Made by a program: the position numbers and the translations under genes. The notes beneath the pieces were generated by a model. The model was not told the origin of the DNA and searched no databases. It saw nothing but the letters and a program-made list of their open reading frames with translations. A stretch of DNA of 64,000 bases from Microbulbifer sp. HZ11 (GTDB lineage: Bacteria; Pseudomonadota; Gammaproteobacteria; Pseudomonadales; Cellvibrionaceae), in the NCBI RefSeq assembly GCF_000708675.1, contig NZ_JELR01000001.1, positions 1,550,001 to 1,614,000 of the forward strand, written 5' to 3'. This document shows positions 37,353 to 45,427 of the stretch, in pieces; position 1 is the first letter of the stretch, and each line of letters begins with the position of its first letter.

Positions 37353-38030
37353 ATGGGCCTAACAGCCGGACTGAGTAAACAAAGCGCGCCCTCCCGCACC
37401 TTCCATCACGGTGCCGACCTGGATGCGCTCAACCAGCGATTCAAAGGTAGCAAGCCCAGCGAGATCATGGCGTACACCATAGCGGAAGCGGAAAACCCGG
37501 TGGTCTTCACCAACTTCCGCCCACTGGCCGTGGCTTTTCTGCACCTGGTCACCCGCGCCAAGCCTGATATTCCCGTAATCTGGGTCGATCACGGCTACAA
37601 CACGCCGGAGACCTACCGCCATATCGAGAAGGTCATCAAACTGCTGGATCTGAACCTGTACACGTATTCGCCGAAAATGTCCGCAGCCCACTACAACGCC
37701 GTATACGGCGGTATCCCGCCCCTGGACACCCCGGAGCACGACTTCTTTTCACGCACGGTGAAGCTGGAACCCTTCAACCGCGCCATGCAGGAGTTGAAGC
37801 CGGATGTGTGGCTAAATGGTATCCGTCACGATCAGAACGCGCACCGCAAGGGGCTGGATGTGTTCACCAAGGGCAACCACGGCACCATTCGCGTAGCGCC
37901 GATGTTCCACCTCAAAGAGATTGATGTGGAAGAGTATGTTTACGAGAACGATCTGCCGGATAACGATGTGTACTTTGACCCGACGAAGGGTGAGGAGCAT
38001 CGTGAGTGTGGGTTACTGCTGCAAAAGTAG
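37353..38030 (+). CDS. Divergent CysH-like PAPS reductase family protein
   Basis: A 225-residue member of the PAPS reductase/PP-loop family. Overall similarity to CysH is clear (PDIPVIWVDHGYNTPETYRHI, the VWLNGIRHDQNAHR region and the C-terminal ECGL with the single Cys), and AGGA lies about 8 bp before the ATG. Two functional motifs deviate. The nucleotide-binding SSSFG loop is FTNFRPL, and the usual ECGLH ends ECGLLLQK without the His. It lacks the extra Cys pairs of APS reductases, so no Fe-S cluster is expected. It may be an active but divergent sulfite-generating reductase or have another role. It stands alone between mraZ and rnpB. Confidence 0.75.
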   Translation: MGLTAGLSKQSAPSRTFHHGADLDALNQRFKGSKPSEIMAYTIAEAENPVVFTNFRPLAVAFLHLVTRAKPDIPVIWVDHGYNTPETYRHIEKVIKLLDLNLYTYSPKMSAAHYNAVYGGIPPLDTPEHDFFSRTVKLEPFNRAMQELKPDVWLNGIRHDQNAHRKGLDVFTKGNHGTIRVAPMFHLKEIDVEEYVYENDLPDNDVYFDPTKGEEHRECGLLLQK

Positions 38031-38053
38031 CACCAAATAGTCGATGCGAAGGG

Positions 38054-38163
38054 GCTGATATCGGGTATGGCCTTGCGAGACCTTCTGCGACAGGGATGTC
38101 GCGGAAGAGCCCCCAGGGATGGGTTCACGGCGTGTCTCGCAAGGCCATGCCCGGTAGCAGCAC
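38054..38163 (+). repeat. CAGGGATG-loop palindromic repeat, cysH/rnpB copy
   Basis: A perfect 20-bp inverted repeat (38062-38081 with 38133-38152) encloses the hairpin GCGAC-AGGGAT-GTCGC, bounded by CTTC/GAAG, and a second loop motif CCCCCAGGGATGGGTTCACGG. It lies between the 3' ends of the cysH-like gene and rnpB. Confidence 0.85.
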
Positions 38164-38239
38164 CGCCACCGGACCTTTCAAGTACTAACACCGCCACCTG
38201 ATTGAACCAGCAGCACAAATGCACCACTGCTACTAAGAA

Positions 38240-38619
<380 letters not shown>

Positions 38620-38690
38620 GCGCGAAGGTTAATGAGCACTGACTGAGGATGCAAGCCAAATCCCTTAACGACTTCGAAAAGAGCCTGTGG

Positions 38691-38806
38691 CGGCACCGCT
38701 ACCGGGTATCGCCTTTTGAGACCTTCGAAAACAGGGATGTTTTCGCAGAGCCCCCAGGGATGGGTGCACGGCGTGTCTCAAAAGGCGATACCCGGTAGCA
38801 GTACCT
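38691..38806 (+). repeat. CAGGGATG-loop palindromic repeat, rsmI/rnpB copy
   Basis: A perfect 25-bp inverted repeat (38698-38722 with 38775-38799) encloses TTCGAAAACAGGGATGTTTT and the second motif CCCCCAGGGATGGGTGCACGG. It lies between the rsmI stop codon and the rnpB 5' end, both on the minus strand. Confidence 0.88.
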
Positions 38807-38832
38807 TCGCATCCAAGCGCAGTCGCACCTCG

Positions 38833-39675
38833 CTACTTCTGCGACAGTGACCAGTTGTACAAAACCTTTTTATTCACCCCGGTGATCTCCGCGGCCACCG
38901 CTGCCGCCCGCTTGGGCGGCAATTCCGCCAACAGCAGCTTCATCACTCGCTCGGACTCACTATCCAATTCCGAGGCCTTCGCCGCCTCTGCACCGCGCAC
39001 CAACAGCACAATCTCACCGCGCTGCTGATTGCTATCCGCCCTCACCCACTCAACCAGTTCAGCGAGCGGCAACAGCTGAATCGTCTCGAATGCCTTGGTC
39101 AGCTCTCGCGCAATCACCGCCTCGCGCTGCCCGCCGAAGCTGTCGACCATCGCCTCCAAGGTCTCCAGCACCCGGTGCGGGGCCTCGTAGAACACCATGG
39201 TGCGGGTTTCACCCGCCAGTGCAGAAAGCGCCTTTTCCCGAGCCAGGGATTTGGCAGGCAGGAAACCCTCGAAGGTAAAGCGGTCACTCGGTAGCCCCGC
39301 CGCAGACAGGGCAGCAACGAAAGCGCAGGGGCCGGGGATAGGCACGACCTGGAAGCCCTGCTCGCGGGCTTCGCGCACCAGGCGGTACCCCGGGTCGGAG
39401 ATTAACGGGGTACCGGCGTCGGAGATCAAGGCGACAGTCTGCCCTTGGGCGAGCCGCTCGAGGATCTTTCCGGTACGAACGTCGTCCGAGTGGTCATGGT
39501 AGGCAACCAGCGGGGTTTCGATGGAAAAGTGGGAGAAAAGTCTCTGACTGTGACGGGTGTCTTCCGCCGCCACGAGATCCGCGGATTGTAGAACTTCAAC
39601 GGCTCGCGGTACCATATCCGCCAAATTGCCAATGGGCGTCGCGACGATATAAAGCACCGCTGTATCAAGCCCCAT
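38833..39675 (-). CDS. rsmI: 16S rRNA (cytidine-1402-2'-O)-methyltransferase RsmI
   Basis: A 280-residue tetrapyrrole-methylase-fold enzyme that methylates the 2'-OH of 16S C1402. Characteristic motifs are YIVATPIGNLADM at the start, EDTRHSQRLFSHF, and LISDAGTPLISDPGYRLV for cofactor binding. It is divergent from lpoA with only about 35 bp between the start codons, the usual arrangement in gammaproteobacteria. Confidence 0.96.
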   Translation of the reverse strand: MGLDTAVLYIVATPIGNLADMVPRAVEVLQSADLVAAEDTRHSQRLFSHFSIETPLVAYHDHSDDVRTGKILERLAQGQTVALISDAGTPLISDPGYRLVREAREQGFQVVPIPGPCAFVAALSAAGLPSDRFTFEGFLPAKSLAREKALSALAGETRTMVFYEAPHRVLETLEAMVDSFGGQREAVIARELTKAFETIQLLPLAELVEWVRADSNQQRGEIVLLVRGAEAAKASELDSESERVMKLLLAELPPKRAAAVAAEITGVNKKVLYNWSLSQK

Positions 39676-39710
39676 AGTTCACTCCAGAATAAGTTTTGTG
39701 GGAGAAGAAT

Positions 39711-41612
39711 ATGTCCGCCCTTTCCCGGCGCATTCCTTTCATTTTAAATAGCCTGGCCGCAGGCACCCTGGCGCTGGCCCTGGCCGGCTGCCAGACCCCG
39801 AGCACCCGACCGGGAACGCAGATTCCGGCCGCTCCAGGCGATGCGCTCACTGCCAACCGCCAGAGCGCCATGCGCCTGATCGACGAGGCGCGACAGCTGC
39901 CATCCCCGGCGAAGGAGCAAACCCAGCTGCAGGCGGCCGCCATTCTATACGGATTGGGCGATAACGCGACGGTCAGACAGACTGCGAGCGATATCGACCC
40001 GGAGCAGCTTACCGATCCGGAATACGCCCAGTACGCGCATATTTACGGTAGTGCGCTGGCCGCCGACGACGAGTTTTTCACCGCCCTGGACCTGGTCAGT
40101 GCGCCGCGCCTGGAACAGTCCTGGTTCCAGATTCCCGCCACTACCGCCCTGCCCCTGCGCAATCTGCGTGCAGACCTGTGGAGCCTGATGGGAGACATCG
40201 ACAGCGGAATCAAGGAGCGTCAACGCATCGCCGGTCTGCCCCTGGATGAGCAGACGACCTACACCAACAACAATGGCCTCTGGCAGCTGCTGACACAGCT
40301 CCCGTCCAAGGAATTGCGCCTGCGTGCGGAAGAGAGCCTGTCGCCAGAAATGCGAGCCTGGTATCAACTGGCACTCCTCGGGCGCGACACCCAGGCTGAT
40401 ATCAGCACCCAATTGAGTGCGCTCAGTCGCTGGCGCCAGCAATGGCCGACCCACACGGCGGTGCAGTACCCACCCCAGGCGCTGCAGCTACTTGAGAAAC
40501 TGGCATCGCAGCCGGCGCAGAATGTCGCCCTGCTGCTGCCGTTGTCTGGTCCACTGGGTTCCGCGGGACACGCCATTCGCGACGGTTTTATGGCGGCCTA
40601 CTACAGCGCACTGGATGCCGGCGCGCCAACGCCCCAGGTACAGGTTTACGACACCGGCACCGAGCAGCCGTTTGAAGAAATCTACCAGGCCGCCATCAAT
40701 AACGGCGCACAGGCGATTGTTGGCCCACTGGACAAGAGCAAGGTTGCCAACCTGCTGGCCACGGAAAGCCTGCCGGTGCCCACCCTGGCACTCAACTACG
40801 GCGATGAAGGGCGCCTGACCGACGATCTGGTGCAGTTTGGCCTTGCGATCGAAGATGAGGCCCGGCAGGTCGCACAGCAGGCCTACCGCCAAGGACATCG
40901 CCAAGCGATGATTCTGGCTCCGGAGTCCGGTTGGGGGCAGCGCGGCCTGCAGGCATTTACCGAAGAGTGGAACCGCCTCGGTGGCAGTGTCAGCGTTAGC
41001 CGCAACTACAAAGACAGCACCAATTTCTCCCAGTTGGTAAGCGACGCCCTATTGATTCCGGAAAGTAAAGAGCGCGAGCGCGCCCTGCGTAGCAAACTGG
41101 CCACGCCGCTCAAATTCACCCCACGCCGCCGCGGTGATGTAGATATGCTGTTTGTGCTGGCGCAACCGCAACAGGCCCGCCAGATCAAACCCATGCTGTC
41201 GTTTTTCTATGCCGGTGAGTTACCGGTGTATTCCACCTCCCAGGTTTTCGCGGGAAATGTCGACCGCCAACGCGACCGGGATATCAATGGTGTGCGCTTT
41301 ACCGCGCTACCGTGGCTGTTCGAAGACGACAACCAGACCAAGCAGAATATTGTGCGACAGGCGGCACCGGCCCCGGCGTTTGCGCGCCTCTACGCACTCG
41401 GCGCCGATGCTTTCCGCCTCTACCCACGACTGCCAATTCTGCGACAGTTCCCAGATCAACAGGTATATGGCTTGACCGGCGCCCTTAGCCTCACCGCGGA
41501 TGGGCGTATCGTGCGGGAACAGATTTGGGCGAAAATCGACAAGGGGGCACCGGTGCCGATCACCACAAGCGAGGCCCCGCCGCGGCTCACCGACAACAGC
41601 GCGCGCAACTGA
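39711..41612 (+). CDS. lpoA: Outer-membrane lipoprotein LpoA-like PBP activator
   Basis: A 633-residue lipoprotein with a signal sequence ending in the lipobox LALAGC, so it should be anchored by lipid at the new N-terminal Cys. An N-terminal TPR-like helical region is followed by a periplasmic-binding-protein-like domain starting near NVALLLPLSGPLG, as in E. coli LpoA (YraM), which stimulates PBP1a. The ATG at 39711 is preferred over an upstream TTG because GGAGA precedes it at good spacing. It heads the lpoA-yraN-diaA-dolP operon. Confidence 0.93.
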   Translation: MSALSRRIPFILNSLAAGTLALALAGCQTPSTRPGTQIPAAPGDALTANRQSAMRLIDEARQLPSPAKEQTQLQAAAILYGLGDNATVRQTASDIDPEQLTDPEYAQYAHIYGSALAADDEFFTALDLVSAPRLEQSWFQIPATTALPLRNLRADLWSLMGDIDSGIKERQRIAGLPLDEQTTYTNNNGLWQLLTQLPSKELRLRAEESLSPEMRAWYQLALLGRDTQADISTQLSALSRWRQQWPTHTAVQYPPQALQLLEKLASQPAQNVALLLPLSGPLGSAGHAIRDGFMAAYYSALDAGAPTPQVQVYDTGTEQPFEEIYQAAINNGAQAIVGPLDKSKVANLLATESLPVPTLALNYGDEGRLTDDLVQFGLAIEDEARQVAQQAYRQGHRQAMILAPESGWGQRGLQAFTEEWNRLGGSVSVSRNYKDSTNFSQLVSDALLIPESKERERALRSKLATPLKFTPRRRGDVDMLFVLAQPQQARQIKPMLSFFYAGELPVYSTSQVFAGNVDRQRDRDINGVRFTALPWLFEDDNQTKQNIVRQAAPAPAFARLYALGADAFRLYPRLPILRQFPDQQVYGLTGALSLTADGRIVREQIWAKIDKGAPVPITTSEAPPRLTDNSARN

Positions 41613-41697
41613 ACCCTGATTATCTCGGCGTCCCGCCCTTTGGCGGGCACCCAATAAACACTGCTTTCCACGGAACAGGAAAGCCTGGAAAACGCGT

Positions 41698-42057
41698 ATG
41701 GATACCACCAGTATTGGCACCCAAATGGAAGCGGAGGCGGAGCGGTTTTTGATTGCTGCGGGCCTGCGCATTGTGCAACGGAATTTTCGTGGCCGCTTCG
41801 GTGAGATTGATCTGATCGCGCGCGATGGCAATATGCTGGTTTTTGTGGAGGTACGCTTTCGACGTAACCGGATATTTGGCGGAGCAGGAATGTCCGTTGA
41901 CCAACGCAAGCAGCGCAAGCTGCTGCTTACCGCCAACAGCTACCTGCAACTGCGCAAGCTGGATTGCCCATGCCGCTTTGATGTCATCAGTATCGAGCAG
42001 GAAGGGCCCGGTAAACAGCTGAAACTGGACTGGATACAAAACGCCTTCGGGCAATAA
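41698..42057 (+). CDS. yraN: YraN/UPF0102 family endonuclease-like protein
   Basis: A 119-residue protein of the UPF0102 family, which has a restriction-endonuclease-like fold. Conserved parts seen are AERFLIAAGLRIVQRNFR, the catalytic-type GEIDLIARDG...LVFVEVRFR and the AGMSVDQRKQRKL helix. Its substrate is not established. It sits between lpoA and diaA as in E. coli and Pseudomonas. Confidence 0.93.
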   Translation: MDTTSIGTQMEAEAERFLIAAGLRIVQRNFRGRFGEIDLIARDGNMLVFVEVRFRRNRIFGGAGMSVDQRKQRKLLLTANSYLQLRKLDCPCRFDVISIEQEGPGKQLKLDWIQNAFGQ

Positions 42058-42098
42058 GCTCACCCCCGTTAGTTCACCCACAGGAAAAAACAGAGTAC

Positions 42099-42692
42099 AT
42101 GGAACAGAGAGTGGTAACGCTGTTTCACCACAGCATTGAAGCAACCATGAATGCGGGTGAACTTTTGGCACCTTACATTGCCGAAGCGAGCGAAATGATC
42201 GTGCATACGCTGTTGGCAGAAAACAAGCTCCTGATCTGTGGCAACGGGTTGAGCGGCGCTCTGGCACAGAGCTTTTCCGCACAGCTGATGGGCGGTTTCG
42301 AGCGCGAGCGCCCGGGGCTGCCCGCCATTGCCTTGAATGGAGATGCCGTCACCACCAGTACTGTCGCACGCAAACATGGCCGCGCCGAGTCCTACGCGCG
42401 CCAGATACGCGCATTGGGGCAACCGGGCGATTTACTGGTGATCATCAGCACAGACGGCCAGGACTCCAATCTGGTCCAGGCAATCCGCGCCGCTCACGAC
42501 CGGGATATGGGCGTACTCGCTCTGACCGGAGGAGAAGGCGACAGCGACTGTACCGCTCTGCTCGATGTGCACGATATTGAATTGCGCGTACCCTCTCCGG
42601 TGGCACCGGAAGTGCACCAGGTACACCTACTGATTCTGTTCTGCCTGTGCGACCTGATAGACAGCAGCCTGTTTGGCGGATTCGAGGAGTAA
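42099..42692 (+). CDS. diaA: DnaA-associating SIS-domain protein DiaA
   Basis: A 197-residue sugar-isomerase (SIS) domain protein of the DiaA/GmhA type. In E. coli DiaA binds DnaA and promotes timely initiation at oriC. It shows LLICGNGLSGALAQSFSAQLMG and LLVIISTDGQDSNLVQAIRAA, the SIS core. Assignment to DiaA rather than the heptose isomerase GmhA rests mainly on the yraN-diaA-dolP context. Confidence 0.9.
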   Translation: MEQRVVTLFHHSIEATMNAGELLAPYIAEASEMIVHTLLAENKLLICGNGLSGALAQSFSAQLMGGFERERPGLPAIALNGDAVTTSTVARKHGRAESYARQIRALGQPGDLLVIISTDGQDSNLVQAIRAAHDRDMGVLALTGGEGDSDCTALLDVHDIELRVPSPVAPEVHQVHLLILFCLCDLIDSSLFGGFEE

Positions 42693-42695
42693 TCC

Positions 42696-43295
42696 ATGCA
42701 ACCGAGCATCAATAAGAAAGTTTTCACCTCACTGAAGCTGGCCCTGGCCGGCGGTTTACTGGCGGCCCTGAGTGGTTGTGCCACGGTACTGGACGCCACC
42801 CACGACGGCCCCATCCAGCCCGATCCCGGCGAACGCAGTTTCGGTACCTATATCGATGACCAGCAGCTGGAAACCATCACCAAGGTCAACCTACGCAAGG
42901 CACACCCGGAACTGAAAGAGGCCAATATCGACGTCACCAGCTTCAACGGTGTGATTCTGCTCACCGGCCAGGTTTCCGATAACGAACTTCGCAACCTGGC
43001 CGGCCGCACCGCCCAACAAGTTCACTCGGTGCGTCAGGTCTACAACGAAATTCAGGTGCGCGGTACTACCTCGGTACTGGCACGCACCAGCGATACCTGG
43101 CTGACCACCAAGGTGAAAAGCGTGCTGCTGACCGATAAGGAAATTGACAGTGGTCGCATCAAGGTAGTGACGGAAAACGGGGTCGTTTATCTGATGGGAC
43201 TGCTTACCCGGCAGGAGGCTGAGAATGCTGCAGAGAAAACCCGTACCGTTGGCGGGGTGCAGAAAGTTGTAAAAGCCGTGGAATATATCGACTGA
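42696..43295 (+). CDS. dolP: BON-domain outer-membrane lipoprotein DolP (YraP)
   Basis: A 199-residue lipoprotein with lipobox LSGC and two BON domains (about 55-115 and 125-198), the layout of DolP, which supports outer-membrane integrity and binds anionic phospholipids at division sites. It starts three bases after diaA. The operon ends at a strong bidirectional terminator. Confidence 0.94.
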   Translation: MQPSINKKVFTSLKLALAGGLLAALSGCATVLDATHDGPIQPDPGERSFGTYIDDQQLETITKVNLRKAHPELKEANIDVTSFNGVILLTGQVSDNELRNLAGRTAQQVHSVRQVYNEIQVRGTTSVLARTSDTWLTTKVKSVLLTDKEIDSGRIKVVTENGVVYLMGLLTRQEAENAAEKTRTVGGVQKVVKAVEYID

Positions 43296-43315
43296 CTTCC
43301 CCCCTGCATAGCAAC

Positions 43316-43344
43316 AAAAAAACGGAGGCAATGCCTCCGTTTTT
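43316..43344. terminator. Bidirectional terminator between dolP and the thiolase
   Basis: The stem ACGGAGGC/GCCTCCGT has an AAT loop, with seven A residues before it and five T residues after it, so it can end both the dolP operon and the convergent thiolase gene. Confidence 0.9.
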
Positions 43345-43375
43345 GGTTACACCAGACAAATATATTATCAGGGGG

Positions 43376-44566
43376 TTACGGGCGTTCGATCGCGATCGCC
43401 GTGGCCTCACCACCACCGATACACAGGCTGGCCACGCCTTTTTTCAGGTCGCGATTTTCCAGCGCTGCCAGCAGGGTAACAATCACTCGAGCCCCGCTAG
43501 CCCCCAGCGGATGCCCCAACGCGCAGGCGCCACCGTTAACATTGACCTTGTCATGGGCAAGGTCCAGCTCTTTCATGGCCGCCATGGTGACAACGGCAAA
43601 TGCTTCATTGATTTCATACAGATCGACATCCGCCGCACTCCAGCCGGTCTTATCCAGGAGGCTGTTCATCGCCGATACCGGTGCCGTGGTAAACCACTCC
43701 GGCGCATGGGCGAACTGGCTCTGACCGCGCAATACGGCAAGTGTCTTGATACCACGGGCCTTGGCTTCACTCTCACGCATCAGCACCAGAGCGGCGGCGC
43801 CATCGGAAATCGAACTGGCGTTGGCCGCAGTGACGGTACCGTCTTTCCGAAACGCCGGCCGCAGCTGGGGAATCTTGTCCGGGCGGGCGCTACCTGGCCC
43901 TTCGTCCACGGACACTTCATGGTCACCTTTGCGGGTGCTCACGGTGACCGGAGAAATTTCTCGCTCGAATGCACCGGATGCGATGGCGGCATTGGCACGG
44001 GCAAGCGACTCGATGGCAAAGGCGTCCTGCGCTTCCCGGGTAAAGCCATACTTATCGGCGGTACTCTCGGCAAAATTGCCCATCAATTGGCCGTCGTACG
44101 CGTTTTCCAGACCATCGGTAAACATATGATCGAGCACCTCCCCGTGCCCGAGGCGCATACCCCCACGCGCTTTGGGCAGCAAATATGGCGCATTGCTCAT
44201 GCTTTCCATACCACCTGCCACAACCACTTTGGCATCACCAGCAAGCAGGGCGTCACGCGCCATCATCACCGTCTTCATCCCTGAGCCGCAAACCTTGTTG
44301 ACGGTAGTGGTCGGCGTACTCTCCGGAATACCAGCGCCCAGCGAGGCCTGACGCGCAGGAGCCTGCCCAAGCCCCGCCGGCAGCACACACCCGAGTAAAA
44401 CTTCATCCACATCCGCCACATCCACTCCGGCGTCAGCAAGGGCACCGCGAATCGCCACCGCGCCCAGCTCCGGGGCACTCAGGCCAGATAAAGCACCCTG
44501 CATGGCCCCCATTGGGGTACGGGAGATACCTACGATGACTACAGGGTCTTTTGATTGCTCGCTCAT
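43376..44566 (-). CDS. Acetyl-CoA C-acetyltransferase (thiolase)
   Basis: A 396-residue thiolase that reversibly condenses two acetyl-CoA or cleaves acetoacetyl-CoA. The nucleophile Cys lies in NKVCGSGMKT, the second active-site region is GGACALGHPLGASGAR with the catalytic His, and the final Cys is in LCIGGGEATA. Size matches biosynthetic/degradative type II thiolases; AtoB, PhaA and a beta-oxidation role cannot be distinguished here. It is monocistronic and starts the block inserted between dolP and sspB. Confidence 0.93.
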   Translation of the reverse strand: MSEQSKDPVVIVGISRTPMGAMQGALSGLSAPELGAVAIRGALADAGVDVADVDEVLLGCVLPAGLGQAPARQASLGAGIPESTPTTTVNKVCGSGMKTVMMARDALLAGDAKVVVAGGMESMSNAPYLLPKARGGMRLGHGEVLDHMFTDGLENAYDGQLMGNFAESTADKYGFTREAQDAFAIESLARANAAIASGAFEREISPVTVSTRKGDHEVSVDEGPGSARPDKIPQLRPAFRKDGTVTAANASSISDGAAALVLMRESEAKARGIKTLAVLRGQSQFAHAPEWFTTAPVSAMNSLLDKTGWSAADVDLYEINEAFAVVTMAAMKELDLAHDKVNVNGGACALGHPLGASGARVIVTLLAALENRDLKKGVASLCIGGGEATAIAIERP

Positions 44567-44811
44567 GCTGTTTTCTCTCCATATTTAACGGAAACCGCCG
44601 CAAATGGCTGACCAATATTGCGTCAAGTCCTGATTTGGTGGTGAATTATAACCCAGACACCCGGTGAGATTACCATCCACCCTTCGTTGTATTGCTCATG
44701 GTAGTATCAGGCGCAATGGTGGAATAAACCGATAAAGATCAATCGCACTGACCGATCTGCCAATCGCGGATTCCACCGGCTTTAGCACTACAAACTGGAA
44801 ACCGGGACCCT

Positions 44812-45408
44812 ATGGAAATTTCGACCATCATCTGGCTTGTGATCATCGCCGCTCTGATACTGTACGTCATCAGTATTTACAACAAGCTGGTATCACTGAA
44901 ACACCGATATGAAAATGCCTTTGCACAGATCGAAGTCCAGCTAAAACGCCGCTACGACCTGATCCCCAATCTGGTGGAATCTGCCCGCGGCTACCTCAAG
45001 CATGAGCGCGAGACCCTCGAAGCGGTCATTGCGGCCCGCAACTCCGCCCTTGCTGGCCTGAAAGCGGCGGCAAACAACCCCGGCAGCGCGTCTGCGATTG
45101 CGGATCTTGGGAATGCCGAAGGGCTGCTCAGCAACGTGCTTGGGCGGCTCAACGTAGTGATGGAAGCCTACCCGGACCTCAAAGCCAACCAGACCATCCA
45201 GCAGGTCATGGAGGAGCTGACCAGTACCGAGAACAAGGTGGCCTTCGCCCGCCAGGCATTCAATGATGGGGTCACCACCTACAACATCTTCCGCCAGAGC
45301 TTCCCGCCCGTGTTTTTTGCCGGCTTTTTCGGTCACCGTGAGAATGGCGAACTTCTGGAGTTTGCGGACTCCGAGGTTATACAGGCCGCCCCACGGGTAG
45401 AATTCTGA
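44812..45408 (+). CDS. LemA family membrane protein
   Basis: A 198-residue protein with one N-terminal membrane helix (about 5-25) and a long helical domain typical of LemA (VSLKHRYENAFAQIEVQLKRRYDLIPNLV begins the domain). LemA proteins often occur beside M48 or TPM-domain genes and their molecular role is poorly known. Here the gene is 19 bp upstream of an M48 peptidase, so they are almost certainly co-expressed. Confidence 0.92.
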   Translation: MEISTIIWLVIIAALILYVISIYNKLVSLKHRYENAFAQIEVQLKRRYDLIPNLVESARGYLKHERETLEAVIAARNSALAGLKAAANNPGSASAIADLGNAEGLLSNVLGRLNVVMEAYPDLKANQTIQQVMEELTSTENKVAFARQAFNDGVTTYNIFRQSFPPVFFAGFFGHRENGELLEFADSEVIQAAPRVEF

Positions 45409-45427
45409 GCCGGGACCGGTAACACCA

